Part shown: positions 13,601-24,613 of the stretch, one piece after another
How positions within the stretch are numbered: position 1 is the stretch's first letter
Layout of the letters: every line of letters begins with the position of its first letter
Assembly (NCBI GenBank): GCA_016806645.1
Contig: JACSYO010001980.1
Location: 2,647,001-2,711,000, forward strand
Direction: 5' to 3'
Source: Ophiodon elongatus
Lineage: Eukaryota; Chordata; Actinopteri; Perciformes; Hexagrammidae
Length of the DNA stretch: 64,000 nt
Translations under genes and position numbers: made by a program
Notes under the pieces: generated by a model
Databases searched by the model: none
What the model was told of the DNA's origin: nothing
What the model saw: only the letters and a program-made list of their open reading frames with translations

Positions 13601-16600
13601 AATTTGCAGCAGAGATATTCAAAGGGTATCAGTTGGTATGACAAACATTATTACTAGCTACCACCAGAGGTGGTCACAATACTTAACTATGAAGTCCTCA
13701 GTCGAGTCAAAGTCCGAAACATTGTGTTTTGAGACTTAAACAAGTCATGAGTTGATTTAAAATGTAATGCCATTTAGAATTCAAAACAGCGTAACAGTAG
13801 AGTAGAGTTAAAGAAATACTGAATGCTTTTCAAAGTGTGCATTAACTACTTTAAAATAAACATTCATGAGCCATCTGAGTAGGTGTGCCTTGACATGTTA
13901 TTCCTGTGGCTAGGCTTGGTGTTTGATAGCATTTTTATCGAGTCTAAATCCTGTTGCGGATCCAGACAACAGCCAAGTTTCATTTTGTCTTTTTGACCAG
14001 TAACTCACAGCATTTTTGTTAACTAGATAGCTGATAGGTGATACAATCCGCCATTAGTGGTTATTTTAAACTGGCTAAAGCAGCAGTGAGCACAGACTAA
14101 AAATGAGAAGCCTGCAAAACTTACAATTGTTCAATTTGACTGTCTGCTGCCGGATTAATAAAACAAATGTATCCGTTGTCAGGAGACAAAGTACTTTGGA
14201 TAACATGATTTTTAATCTTTGGGCTTTGGTTAGGATATCAAGTAATTCCAGGCCATCATGGTAGAGGCCAAGCAAAGTAACGAGTCATTGGTGTTAAGAT
14301 CAAGTTATTTAGTTTTTATTGTAAAGTATAAAGTGAACAGATTCCTCACCCAAACACTGTTATTATGTGAGAAGCCAATGGATCCTAATGACATGTTGAG
14401 GGAAATCTCTGAACTCTTGGGCATATGAAATCATTTGAAAGCCCCCTGATTAACCTAACCATGAACCTAACCACAAGCCTGTGTTCTCAGTTCCTTGAGG
14501 CTGATTAAAAACAAAAAAAGGTGCCCAAATTCGAGTCCAGTTCACCCCCAAATAAAGTATTTTCCTCTTGCCTTTAGTGCTATTTATTAATCTACATTAG
14601 TGCGAGTTAGCGACTGTTAATTATATCGGCCCGAGATGACTGCCTTCACTCGGATATAATGGAACTAGATGGCACTTGGCTTTGGGGTGCTTAAAACCCC
14701 AAAAAAGCATTGACTGAACAGCAACGTCTCTTTCCAGAAATCATGACCCAGTTACTCAAGATAAGCCACGGACCTTGAGCCGTTTCATGTAGGAACTATC
14801 TTCTTGATACCGTACCAAACTTGTCAACCGTATCACTGCACAGAAGAAAGTGTGCATCTAGCCTCGACACTGCGAGCACATCCAGCGCCACTCAGCTAGC
14901 TGACATTACAGCTCAGCCGAGGAGGACGCCATCAATGTTTACATCTGGCGCTGTCCCGAGCATGAGCCTCGTCCATGAGTAGATGCACGCTTTACTTCTT
15001 CCTGTTGATACGGTTATGCGGTGGAGTTTGTTGGAGAGAAAACAGCTAACGGAGCTACCGATACACAGACTGCTGGACATCACCGTCACTCAGCCGCTGC
15101 TACACGGGCAGACAGCCTGATGAGTTTGATGATGTAGATTGTACAACATGTCTTGTACGACGACTTTGAGCCAAATGCCTGAATTCATCCCCTTATTTTT
15201 TGTGTTTGATTGACGTGTTAAACAATGTGTTTTTTTTGTTTGTTGGTGTCTAGCTGTGGGTTGCATTCATTCAATCACACAATACAGCTGCACTCTTTGC
15301 AGACAAACCGGGCCGAGAACTGCAGTATACCGAGTGCACCTTTCTAGCTACAAAAAAGGAGAAAGTCTTCCCTAATTTATTAACTCATTTTATGTATTTA
15401 TTAGTGACAATTTTGAGAAAAATTGAAGAGGAGTGTATTTTGGGGTTGGGTTCCGCTGCACAATCATGGATTATCTTCAACAAGTGAGAACAGGGCGGGC
15501 TCCAGAATCCTTTCAGAAGTCCATAAGTGACATCGCATATGCTACATCCTATTTCCTACAGTTAATGTATGAATGGCTTGGGTATGGGCTTGTCTCTCAG
15601 ATAATGAGTGCATATACAGTACGTGTCTGATTGCAAATTTTTGCCATAAATGTGGGTGCATTTCTTTGCAATTCTGCAACTAAACGAATCATCTGTGAGA
15701 AATCAGCGCCCACCTCCAATGTCAGGTCTGAGTTTGTTGTCATATCCGTCTAGTAGGCTGTTTAGGATGTGTGTGACGTCACTCTCGTACACTTTGGGAG
15801 TCAGCACCCACGTCTTGTTAGCCACCTCATCGTCGTCTTCAGTCTGGAAGGAGCTGCGAGGAGGAGAGAGAAAATAAATACATGTAATCAATAGTTTATT
15901 TTTAAAAGAAGAGCAAGCAGTGTTTGTACTGTGCTCTGCTTTCTTTATAAATAAATATGAGGAGCTTAGCGATAAAGGTCAGAAGGGATATTTTCAGGCT
16001 TTTCTTCAGCACGTTATTGCTAATAGAGACACACTGAAATATGCTTCCCTTTCCAATTTGTTTATGGGATTTTTCTTGTGAAACAAAGTAGTTGCACCAC
16101 TCAAAAATGCTAACAAGAGTTACAGAAAAACAAGAGTCAAAAGAAGTGATCATTCTGTAGGATAAATATATGAATTATCTATGGTACACAACAACATGCA
16201 TTTTTCACACTATAAGGTTATCATTAATCAAATATTCATGTTGTCTGGTCAACCGCCCATTAAAAGTTGTTATCTCCTTTATGTACCAGATATAGTTTTT
16301 TTTTCACTCAGAGATGTCTGTGTTCTTGCAGCAATGTCATCTTGTGCATACATTCTAATTTGCAAAAAAAGTGCTTTAAACATGGTTCTTTGATTCAGAT
16401 TTACATCAAATATGTTAAACTTCATCTGCAACCTGGACAATTTAGTATTTTGGTGAAACACCAACTAGTATTTCAAGACCAATCCTGTTATGCATTTAGA
16501 CCACATCAGATAAGACAGTGAAAAAAAAAAATGCTATTGGATATTCAGATCGTTGAATTCCCTGCATGGAGATGCAGACGTTCAATGTTTTTTTTTTCCT

Positions 16601-19600
16601 TTTAAAATCCCATGGTTCTGAGTCTTGTTCCTGACATCGAACACTTAATAGATTCAGAAAATACAAAAGCACAAAGCAATTGTAGCCTGAAAATAGCACA
16701 CGGCTCGTACATATATGCTAATCTAAAAACGGTATATAATATATACATATATATATATATAGTGAGTTTATGGCTGATGGGAATTATGCTTTCTCTGAAG
16801 GGACACGCAGTTAGATGATCTAAAGGAGATACTTCTTTCTCTGAGTTTTACACTGTTTGGTTTATTTTCCATGGAACATACATTAGGGCATACTGTATCA
16901 GTGTGCACCACCACGCCAGCTGAGAGCCACTATCATTTATGTGACACATCGCTTTCATCATTAAATTGGTCCTCCCGGAAGCCTCGTACACACTTTTTCC
17001 CCATGGAGAGATCTTGCAAATGTTTAATTTAAGTAATGTGGTTACATAGTCAGCAACTTTGCCTGCATCAGTCATGCAAACTAACCGCAGTTTAGACAGC
17101 AGATGTTAGCATTAATGTCAAGTAAATTGGATGCAACATTAAATGCCCACCTGGACAGATTCATCACAAGGATTCATGAATTTCTTCTTCCATCAAGACT
17201 GAAACAAGTTCAATAATGGCCCCTCTTTCAAAGTGAGATGTTTTTACTTTTGCAGGCTTCCATCCAGGTGGCTAATGTTCCCCAAAAACTTGTGTGACAA
17301 AGGACTAGTGTGATAAACTGATTGACAAAGAGCTGTGACACTGTTTACACAAAAAAAGATGGTAATCTCTTCAAGTAAAGGCATGGACACCTCAAGGTGT
17401 AATTGTCTTTATAGCTTGACATGCACTCAAAGTACTAAGTTTCACTACTGCGAAAAGTAAAAGCCAAAATCTACCCACTGCTTCTCAAAATTGCCTTTAT
17501 TTCATAAATGTGTCAAAAGAAATGTAGAGGAATTGCATATACTATTACGGTCAGGCCCAGAGTTTGAACGACAACCTCCACAATTACCTTAAAAAAAAAA
17601 CAGCAAAAGCTCTCCTTAAATTTCCAACTTGGTGAAAAAATTCTACGTTGGGAAAGTTGGGTAGCCTGACGGCAGAATTGTTTACCGAAGTGTAAATAGG
17701 TTTTTAGGGCCCCACAAGCTTATGTGAGAGCTGGAGAACACAAGACAATTTTCCTAAGTTTACTTCCTCACCTCAGACATCTCAAACTGAAAGGATAATG
17801 ATGTCTCAAGAGCCCCCTACCACAAATACCACCACGGCTGGGCTGTAAATGTTTTTCCTGCTCTCACAGAGACAGGTGGGATCTCGGTAAATTATACCTC
17901 TGAAATGGCTTGGTCTCTGTTACAAAAGATATTGTTTTTTAGCTCTGAGACCTGAGTAGAAGATGGACGTATGACAATACATTAGGGCCAATTAATGCTG
18001 GTAACAACATGCTGCTGTCAAGTATGACTATAGAGTGTCAGGAGACTCAGCACTGCATGAGGTCATCTGCAGTAAGAGGGAATGTGTGTATTGCTGAAGG
18101 CCAGGAGTGAGGTGTGTATGCACTCTATGTGTGTGACAGAAAGAAAGTAGACAGAAAAGCATGAACATGATGTGTGAATATTATTGAAAAAAAAATATCT
18201 ATATGAACTCCAAGAGGTTTGTAAAAGCACCAGTTGAGACTACTATCAAAAGAATGAAATGTACATATCTTTTATCTTCATAGCGTTACTAAACAGGGAG
18301 GAGCAGTGCTTCTGAGCATATTAAAACTTGAGGTCTGCTACAAATCTCAGTTCTTTCAAATCAACAATTACAACTCTTCTGCTTGTCTTTGCTTTTATTC
18401 AATTTGGGACTATTCATTCACACGTTGCACTCCACTGTTACTGCATTGTGATTTGTACTATGCTCTTTAATTTTTTTTCACTATTTTATTGATATATATA
18501 TATACACACGTTACATACCTCCTACTATTTGTGTGATCTTCCCTGTGTGCATATGCATTAAAGAGATGCCTACTACACTAATTACATGGACGTTGTGCCT
18601 CAGATGACAGAAAACACTGATAATTAAACACAGATGTGTACAGGCACACAATGCATCAGAAACAAGACAGAGAAAAGTGATAGAGGGATGAATGGATACA
18701 GAAAGATAGAAGTGAGATAGAGAGACTCCAAGAAAAAAAAGAGTTTGGAGAATCAGCCAACGGCATAGAAGAGATTGAAACAGTTGCGAGCTTTCAGCAA
18801 AGCTTAAGGGCAATGAGAAGAAAAAAAGACTTCTGAATGAAATAATAAAGATGGTGAAGTGAAAAAAAAGACAGTTTCAATGGTAAAGCATAAGGATAGA
18901 GGCTTTGATAGCTTTCTTGTGTTCTTAGGCTGGGTGCAAGGAATAATGTATTGACCAGCACTCTTCCTTAGACTGCATTAAGTGCCATCCATCTACACCA
19001 CCATACCAGTGCCTTAAACATTAAATCTTCATATTTTTTCGCACGTGTAACCTTTTAGATATGCCTAACTGAATACCATAAAATATACATCCAGGGAGTA
19101 TCTGTCTCTGGCACTGACAGACTAAATGTATAGATGTATAGATGAGTAGATAAACAGAGCAGAGAAGGGTGTAATAATTTGAAACGTCTGTTTTTTTTTT
19201 TTTTATTAATTAAGGTTGCTGTATTCATCTCGCAGCGTAACTTTGTGCATATGGAAACACTCCAAAGACAAACAGATCAAAAGGAAGAGCTCATGTGTTC
19301 TCCACTGCAGACAGATCTGAGTTTCTGCCTACTAATGCGGTACCTGAAGATCCACAGAGAGGTCTGCGCCAGTGTGTGTTGTACGTGTGCGTTTTTGTGC
19401 CGACATTAGTGTTTGGTTTCTCATGCATATGCATGTTCGTGGCTGCGTATGTAATGATGGAGAGGAGTGGAGTTACGGAGTTTGTTGTGTTTACACCAAT
19501 TTTCATTGAGGACAGTCTGACATTTTCGGAAATTCTACCCCTTCACATGTAGAGCCATCATCAATAAACACTCTCATCGGCTCTGTATGGAGCGGTCCAA

Positions 19601-22600
19601 ACACATCTCAATTAAAATCACATCTCAGGGTTCCATGTAAAAGCCGCAGTGAAGTGTCCCATCTTCTGCAGTTTTACACATTCATAAGCTGGTCTAAGTA
19701 GGGTAATGACGGCAATACCAGCTATAGACACAGCTCTGTGCCTTCCATTAGCACACACATGAAGTTCCCTTGAGCTATCATCTATATTTGCATGTTTTAA
19801 ACTCTACCTAATAAAAGGAACAAAATCTAGTGAACCCTCACGCTAATTATCAACCAACATGAAATTGGTTCTGCACCTATGTCAACAACACAATAAACCA
19901 CTTGTGCACGTCAGACGTTGCTACAGCACAACCCTCCTCCCACAAGCTCTGCCACTAATAAAACAATACGACACAATGAACTGGCCACTTTTTTTTTTTG
20001 ACTGTCAGCCTGCTCTACTTACTATAACTGACATTAGGTAGTGAGAACAAGTGTACATTTACAGGCTAAACTCAGAATCCTGTAAATAAGTTGATGTTGG
20101 CATGCAAGGTTGACTTGTTTCTTTCAGCAATCAAGTACAGTGTGGCAGATTAGGCCAATTTGTATTGTTGTCAATGTGGTGTATCACGCTAAATAGCCAA
20201 TCCTTATTATCTTAAAAAAAAAAAAAAAGATGATGTAAACAAACTCTCAGCAGCAGCAACATTAAATATTAATAAGTAATTAAGATCCTGTCCAACGTTG
20301 GTGGATTGAAATGCGTGTCAATCATTAAGAAAGGGATAGCAGGGTCCAACTCTGGGTGGGATGACCTTTCTCTTTACATTTATATCATTTAACTTTTTGG
20401 AGCTTCATATGGGTGACGATGCAGTGAGTCAAATTATAATCGACTGACTAGTATTAAACTCTTAGATGCATACAAATCCAGGCCATATACACGACCACGG
20501 ATGGAAACCAAACATCAGTGGGCTAGTTTTAACAGTATTCTCTCTCTCTCTCTACTCTAGTATCCTCATTTACCTGCTTTGTAACTGGCTCCTTTAAATA
20601 GAAACGCACAAACCCTTTTGGAGTAAGGGTAGTAGATCTATATTTATCCCCGGGATCTCTGAGAATAAAAGCTAGAAAGTGAAAAGTGAAAGCCATAGTG
20701 AAAATACGTTAGATAGGACACTCAGAAATAACAAAGGCACGTTCTGTCCCAATATCCATGACCCTTCTTCAGGTTCCACGTGGTGCTTACTGGGCTGAGT
20801 AAATGTGAGTAATCACCACTGTTGTTAATACACAAAACTCTACCCCGGGAATCTGAAACCACTCCGACCTCAATGCTCCTGGGTGATTAATACGACAGAT
20901 TCTCTGAATTGTAAACAAGAGGCAGCTATGAGCTTAGACTGTCATCTTCCACTGTCCTTTCAAATGGACAGGTAAAAAAAAAAAAAAAAAGAAAAAAGGT
21001 TGACATCTTCATGCTATCAAACACATTTAAGCCACAACTACATTCGTCATTGGAGGTGCTTTTGTTACCTTATTGGATTTCTGCATTGCTTGCATTGACA
21101 CGACATGAGCTATACAACATTGACATCTTAGGTGATGAGGGATAGAGTTAAATTCACAACACAACATGTTCACATCAGAGACATATTCTAAATTGATGTC
21201 ATAAAACCCAGACAGATTTAGAGAAACTATGCCATATTGAGGATTATTCTTCACTTGAAATGGAAAAAAAATATATGTTGTTAACGATCAGTATTACTCT
21301 GGTGGACCTACTTATTTTTCCAATATGTCAGATTATAAGAACTGTATTATTATTTGTCAGGCATTAGAGGAAGATGTATACATTATTATTTGATATATCA
21401 AATGTGATTCATTGACAGTTAATGTGACTTCAATGACACTAATAAAAACTAGCATGTCTTATTGAAATTTTTAAACGACAACCCTGAAATCTGATTTATT
21501 GGAATGTCACATGTATATATCCATTATCTGTGTCCATCAAACCAATATAGGCTTTTGTTGATCCATGGAGAATATAAATTAGTATTCAAATAAGTTCTAG
21601 TACAGTTCTGGTTAGAAAACAGATAAAAACAGAAATGTATACAAAAGTAAATTGCAGTGGGTCCCAAATTATGATTATATGATGAATTTCATCTGCAACC
21701 TAAAACGCTGGCGCTGAGTTCACCAAACAGTAAACATCACTTGGCATTAATAGAAAAAAACCTGAGCAGAGCACTTCCTCACTCTGACATCACTTCCTCC
21801 TGCGATGGCCATGCTATCAGGGTTTACTAAATCTCCCTGCGGACCCTGGGCCTACATCTGGAGCCTAATTATCGACTGAAGGAGCAATACGCCAAAACAT
21901 TTGTTGATACATATCTTTTACTTCTACATGAGGGAGGACTGTGCATTAGGGATTCATGTACAGCGATGTAATCAGACATCACTGCACATAGTAACTGCCA
22001 ATGAGTCACAATGAGGCCTTGAGAGACGCCTTATGTAAGAGGTCTCATACACTAACCACAAATAACGTTGCATGCAACTTACCGAGCAATTAGCTGCCTT
22101 TTAATACAACGATACAATGCACAGGACTTGTATTTGAACTATTTGAAAGAGAATATATCTTGCTGTTATAGGGGGGTAACTAGCTTTGAGCCACATATAT
22201 TACATTAGTACAGGTGTTCACATGTAGAGTTCTCACGTGGCCTTGGTATGATTATCTAAGAAGCACTAAAATGTCACATCCCAGTTCAATTAATGTATCG
22301 ATCACAACTGATAAAATTCACAACCTGCACATATATCTCAATTGTTGGTGTAATGCAATTGGGCAAGGTGTAGTGCTTACTCAAGCCTATCACTACCTGG
22401 GCACACAATTAGAAATGCACAGGCCCAACAATGAAGCCTGGGCACCGGTGCCGGGGGCCCCGAGGTTTGCGATCAGCATGGCGGCGATTGAACGTCGTCC
22501 GATTTATCCGCCTCCATTTCTCAGAAGACGAAAGCGAAGCAAAGAAGCCTCACCATCCTTCCTCTTGACGTCTGAGCGCACGAGGAATAATGTCTCGACC

Positions 22601-22689
22601 GGGGAAGACCGAACAGCTTCTCTCAACAAACTCAAATCTGCACCTCAGTTCAAGCTGAAATGGCAGTCCTTTGCCTCTGTGTCTGTGTG

Positions 22690-22726
<37 letters not shown>

Positions 22727-23674
22727 GTGTGTGTGTGCGTGTGTGTTCAAGACAAGGATGACTCCATATGTGTTATCCTTGTCCTTATTGTGCCTTTACA
22801 CTTGTGTTCTCTGTGTGATTGTCTGCCATTTTGAAATGCTTTTTTTATTTATTTTTTTTATACGTGAGATGAAACATACCCTCATTCACACTCAAGTTGC
22901 CTTCATTCCAAACGACTGTTTGCATAAATATGTTCGAGTTCTGCCACATCCGACACCTGCGTTTAAAAACGAGGCTCTCCGCCTCTTAAAATAGACCTGA
23001 TCCTTCAAAAGACAGCTAAGTAGGGACTATATGTAGCCTTAGCTCCAAGCAAATTAGCCTGCCACTATGCTATTTCTAACGCTGGACAGATTGTGAGAGA
23101 TACTGGCCTCTCCATAGACATGTTTAACTGCAGAATTGCACGGGCATTAATAAATCATTTGATTTCCACATCCGAATATTTAAGTCAGACTGTAGCTGTT
23201 CGTCGCTTTTGTTTTCTGTAAAAAAAAAAAAAAAAAAATCTCCTAGTAATGCGATGCATGTGTCGCTATAGGTATCTAAAAAAAAAAAAAAAAATGTATA
23301 TCACGCTCCCATGTCGAACCACGATTAAACATGTGATCTATGCGCAACATCACTCGGGCTTTTCCTCATTATATCAGATTCCTCTCAGCTACCTAATCGC
23401 CCAGGATCCCACCAAAAGCAGGGCTGTGTTGGCATTAGATGGGAGGCAACGCAACAAAAAAAATTACATGTTGTTAAAATAAGGCGCACGCAACCCAACA
23501 AAGCCGACACAGAATCGCGGTTTAGAGAGGAAACATGACGGCGTCGATGGCTTACCTTGTAGGAAGATTAACGGCAATAAACACCCAGAGAAACAGCTTC
23601 AGGGGGAGGGAAGGCTTCGCCATTGCTGTCGAGCATTTGGAGGCAAAATTCGGCGGAGCCATCATCATCACCAT
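2305..23674 (-). CDS. gabrg2: gabrg2, GABA-A receptor gamma-2 subunit, coding exons 1-6 (3' part outside window)
   Basis: Gene-level entry for six spliced minus-strand exons: 23674-23556, 15853-15714, 9340-9273, 6333-6113, 4450-4368 and 2442-2305. Together they give 769 coding bases (256 codons plus one base). The product is a Cys-loop ligand-gated chloride channel subunit that in other vertebrates assembles with alpha and beta subunits, confers benzodiazepine sensitivity and supports synaptic clustering. The window covers the signal peptide and most of the extracellular domain: the LRPDIG motif, TIDIFFAQTWYD, the WIPDTFFRNSKKADAHW block, the Cys-loop and the SWRLYQFSFVGLRN strand. Residues such as KKADAHWITTPN and VEVGDIRSW fit gamma-2 better than gamma-1 or gamma-3, and the upstream gabra1 supports this. 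Possible N-glycosylation sites NKT, NST and NTS sit where mammalian gamma-2 has them. The membrane segments and intracellular loop lie left of position 1. No frameshift or stop was seen in any exon. Confidence 0.95.
2443..4367 (-). other. gabrg2 intron 5
   Basis: Intron of 1925 bp with GT/AG ends. The part at about 3090-3780 is less AT-rich and free of simple repeats, unlike its surroundings, and is a candidate conserved noncoding block. Short C- and G-runs occur near 3783-3838. Confidence 0.85.
4368..4450 (-). CDS. gabrg2: gabrg2 coding exon 5 (83 bp), Cys-loop
   Basis: The acceptor is CTGCAG|GTTG and the donor AAGCT|GTAAG. It encodes LTIDAECQLKLNNFPMDEHS then CPLEFSS. The two cysteines are separated by 13 residues and form the signature disulfide loop of the receptor superfamily. 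The final T joins the first AT of exon 6 to make the tyrosine of SSYGYPREE. The 83-bp length equals the family standard. Confidence 0.97.
4451..6112 (-). other. gabrg2 intron 4
   Basis: Intron of 1662 bp. It begins next to a long AT-rich simple repeat at 4510-4602. The rest is AT-rich unique sequence with no coding match. Confidence 0.85.
4510..4602. repeat. AT-rich repeat: (ATAA)n passing into (AT)n
   Basis: ATAAATAAAT units followed by an uninterrupted AT run of about 50 bases, 60 bp upstream of exon 5 on the minus strand. Confidence 0.95.
6113..6333 (-). CDS. gabrg2: gabrg2 coding exon 4 (221 bp), ligand-binding core
   Basis: The acceptor is GTGTTCAG|GA and the donor CCTCAG|GTAAAA. The exon encodes EYTIDIFFAQTWYDRRLKF, then the FNSTMKVLRLNSNMVGK segment, the WIPDTFFRNSKKADAHW block, ITTPNRMLRIWNDGR and ILYTL, with the next arginine codon split by the intron. 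The two phenylalanines of DIFFAQ include the one equivalent to gamma-2 Phe77, and the threonine pair in HWITTPN includes the one equivalent to Thr142. Both are known contributors to the benzodiazepine pocket of mammalian gamma-2. NST is a conserved N-glycosylation site. The length is the family standard. Confidence 0.97.
7971..7994. repeat. (AT)n microsatellite
   Basis: Twelve AT units in intron 3. Confidence 0.95.
9018..9170. repeat. Degenerate SINE-like dispersed repeat
   Basis: Starts GGGGCAGTGGGGCAGAATAG and includes CTGAAGGGTGCTTGAGTAAG, ACAGTGAAACCCTG and GAGAGCTACCCTCTGG. This resembles tRNA-derived fish SINEs (box-like head, then a TGAAGTGTCCTTGAGCAAGA-type body). Similarity is recalled, not searched. 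Confidence 0.5.
9273..9340 (-). CDS. gabrg2: gabrg2 coding exon 3 (68 bp)
   Basis: The acceptor is TTTTCAG|TG and the donor ATATG|GTGAG. The 68-bp length is characteristic of this exon across GABA-A subunit genes. After completing the valine codon shared with exon 2 it reads VKPTVIHTDMFVNSIG followed by PVNAINM, an early beta-strand region of the extracellular domain. Exon 4 continues in frame with EYTID. Confidence 0.96.
9341..15713 (-). other. gabrg2 intron 2
   Basis: Intron of 6373 bp. Its right-hand end (about 14490-15580) has the look of a dispersed repeat and reaches within about 130 bp of exon 2. An AAGTC/GAGTC-rich patch lies at 13660-13720. Short open frames near 10240-10570 and 12637-12894 match no recognised family. 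Confidence 0.85.
14490..15580. repeat. Probable dispersed teleost repeat (nonautonomous element)
   Basis: Differs sharply in composition from the rest of intron 2, with many CpGs and phrases such as CGGATATAATGGAACTAGAT, GACAGCCTGATGAGTTTGAT, GACGACTTTGAGCCAAATGC and GAACAGGGCGGGCTCCAGAA, which I recall from repeats common in fish genomes and cDNAs. No coding capacity; ends not mapped. Confidence 0.45.
15714..15853 (-). CDS. gabrg2: gabrg2 coding exon 2: mature N-terminus
   Basis: This 140-bp exon has a pyrimidine-rich acceptor ending CGCAG and a donor GGAG|GTGGG. It encodes an acidic N-terminus (FQTEDDDEVANKTW), the N-terminal helix (TPKVYESDVTHILNSLL) and GYDNKLRPDIG, typical of GABA-A subunits. 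NKT is a likely N-glycosylation site. The arginine of LRPDIG corresponds to the residue changed in the human GABRG2 epilepsy variant R82Q (R43Q in mature numbering) and is intact here. YESDVTHILNSLLD differs from the mammalian gamma-2 form but keeps the helix pattern. The entry and exit phases match exons 1 and 3. Confidence 0.95.
15854..23555 (-). other. gabrg2 intron 1
   Basis: Intron of 7702 bp separating the signal-peptide exon from exon 2. It holds a short TA run near 16740, several poly(A) runs, a GT microsatellite at 22684-22746 and a CpG-rich segment at 22430-22680. No alternative coding exon was recognised. Confidence 0.85.
22684..22746. repeat. (GT)n microsatellite
   Basis: Mostly GT units interrupted by GC and AT in gabrg2 intron 1, directly after a CpG-rich segment. 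Confidence 0.95.
23556..23674 (-). CDS. gabrg2: gabrg2 coding exon 1: start codon and signal peptide
   Basis: This 119-bp coding part encodes 39 codons plus two bases, starting MVMMMAPPNF and running through the hydrophobic core LPLKLFLWVFIAV to NLPTS. The donor is ACAAG|GTAAG, and joining to exon 2 gives SSFQTEDDD. An in-frame TAG lies 36 bases upstream of the first ATG, so the frame cannot extend further. Mammalian gamma-2 also has about 39 residues before this junction, with a similar polar stretch before the signal-peptide core. Other in-frame Met codons occur at residues 3, 4, 5 and 18 (ATG at 23623-23621). The start at residue 1 was chosen because it is first and matches the family length. 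Residue sequence is poorly conserved, as usual for signal peptides, so the exon rests on frame, donor and position. Confidence 0.85.
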
Positions 23675-23714
23675 CTTCGCTTCCTCTTTATTGCAGATGG
23701 ACGTGTCCGTCTAT

Positions 23715-23741
23715 TTACTGTGTTTCCTCTCTACGATACAT
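23715..23741 (-). other. Short upstream ORF in the gabrg2 5' leader
   Basis: An ATG at 23741 opens eight codons (MYRREETQ) followed by TAA, 40 bases before the main start codon. If the transcript begins upstream of it, this could lower translation of the main frame. Conservation is unknown. Confidence 0.35.
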
Positions 23742-24221
23742 TACGCACGTTAGCGGCAGCGGGTCTGCAAATCTAGACCCGAGGCGGACGTGCGGTGAAG
23801 TGAAAATCAGCCAAAACAAAAAAAATCGATGCACGTAGAAAGCTTGATTTCGCGTCGCTTGTTTCCTTTTTTTTCTTTTTTTTTTCCGCGTGTCTTTTGG
23901 CGAATCGTCAGTCTAACAGGGCCCTAAAAAAAACTGCCACAGACGGCAAACCCCCCCCCCGTAATATGCTATTCTAACATCGAGCAGCTGAAAAAAAAAA
24001 CAGAGGAGCCTCGGTCTGAATGCAGATTAACACTGGGGTCAGAGAGGAACTGATGCACGTTGCTGCAGCACGGATCAACACATGCGTGGTTTCACCAAGC
24101 GGAAGCAGAGCTGCACTGACTAGGGTGAAAACGACTTAGCTTGGTGCTACAGAAAAAAAAATGGTGGTTTTATTTTTTACTGCTAGCACACAATTGGTGT
24201 ATACCACGTAAAGACTCTACA

Positions 24222-24370
24222 TATATATGTAATATATACAGTATATATATATATATTTATATATATATATTTGTGTAATATATACAGTATATATATATAT
24301 ATATATAAACATATATATTTATATACATATATATGTATACATATGTATGTATACAACTATATATATGTAA
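24222..24370. repeat. AT-rich alternating repeat
   Basis: About 150 bp of TATATA/CATATA/GTATAC blocks, largely self-complementary, roughly 550 bp upstream of the gabrg2 start codon. Confidence 0.9.
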
Positions 24371-24549
24371 TATGTTAAAATGGTGATAGTAATCTCGTTG
24401 CCAAATAATGTGACACAATTTGTTAGGTGACATCCTGTGGCCCTTGACAGACTAATGAGGAGCAAGTACCCCCAAAATTACTTTTTGAATTGCACTTTTT
24501 CAAAGAAACTTTCCTATAAGTAACTACGCAAATCATTGCAGGTGGATAA

Positions 24550-24613
24550 GTGTGTGTGTGTGTGTGAGTGAGTGAGTGAGAGAGAGAGAGAGAGAGAGTG
24601 TGTGTATGTGTGT
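24550..24613. repeat. Compound (GT)n(GAGT)n(GA)n(GT)n microsatellite
   Basis: GT, then GAGT, then GA, then GT units in succession. Confidence 0.95.

Larger units (their letters stand above)
23480..24130 (-). promoter_or_regulatory. CpG-rich segment around gabrg2 exon 1: likely promoter and 5' UTR
   Basis: CpG dinucleotides are frequent here (for example GACGGCGTCGATGG, TTCGGCGGAG, TTAGCGGCAGCGGG, TTCGCGTCGC and CCGCGTG on the plus strand), whereas the neighbouring introns and intergenic DNA have few. The gabrg2 start codon is at 23674, so 23675 to roughly 24000 should contain the 5' UTR and core promoter. No convincing TATA box was placed. Several short upstream ATGs exist, including an 8-codon reading frame at 23741-23715. 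Confidence 0.5.

Noticed and set aside
22214..22834. 206-codon plus-strand open frame, the longest in the window
   Set aside because: A large part is a translated GT microsatellite and the rest matches no family known to me. Reported as a CpG-rich finding rather than a gene.
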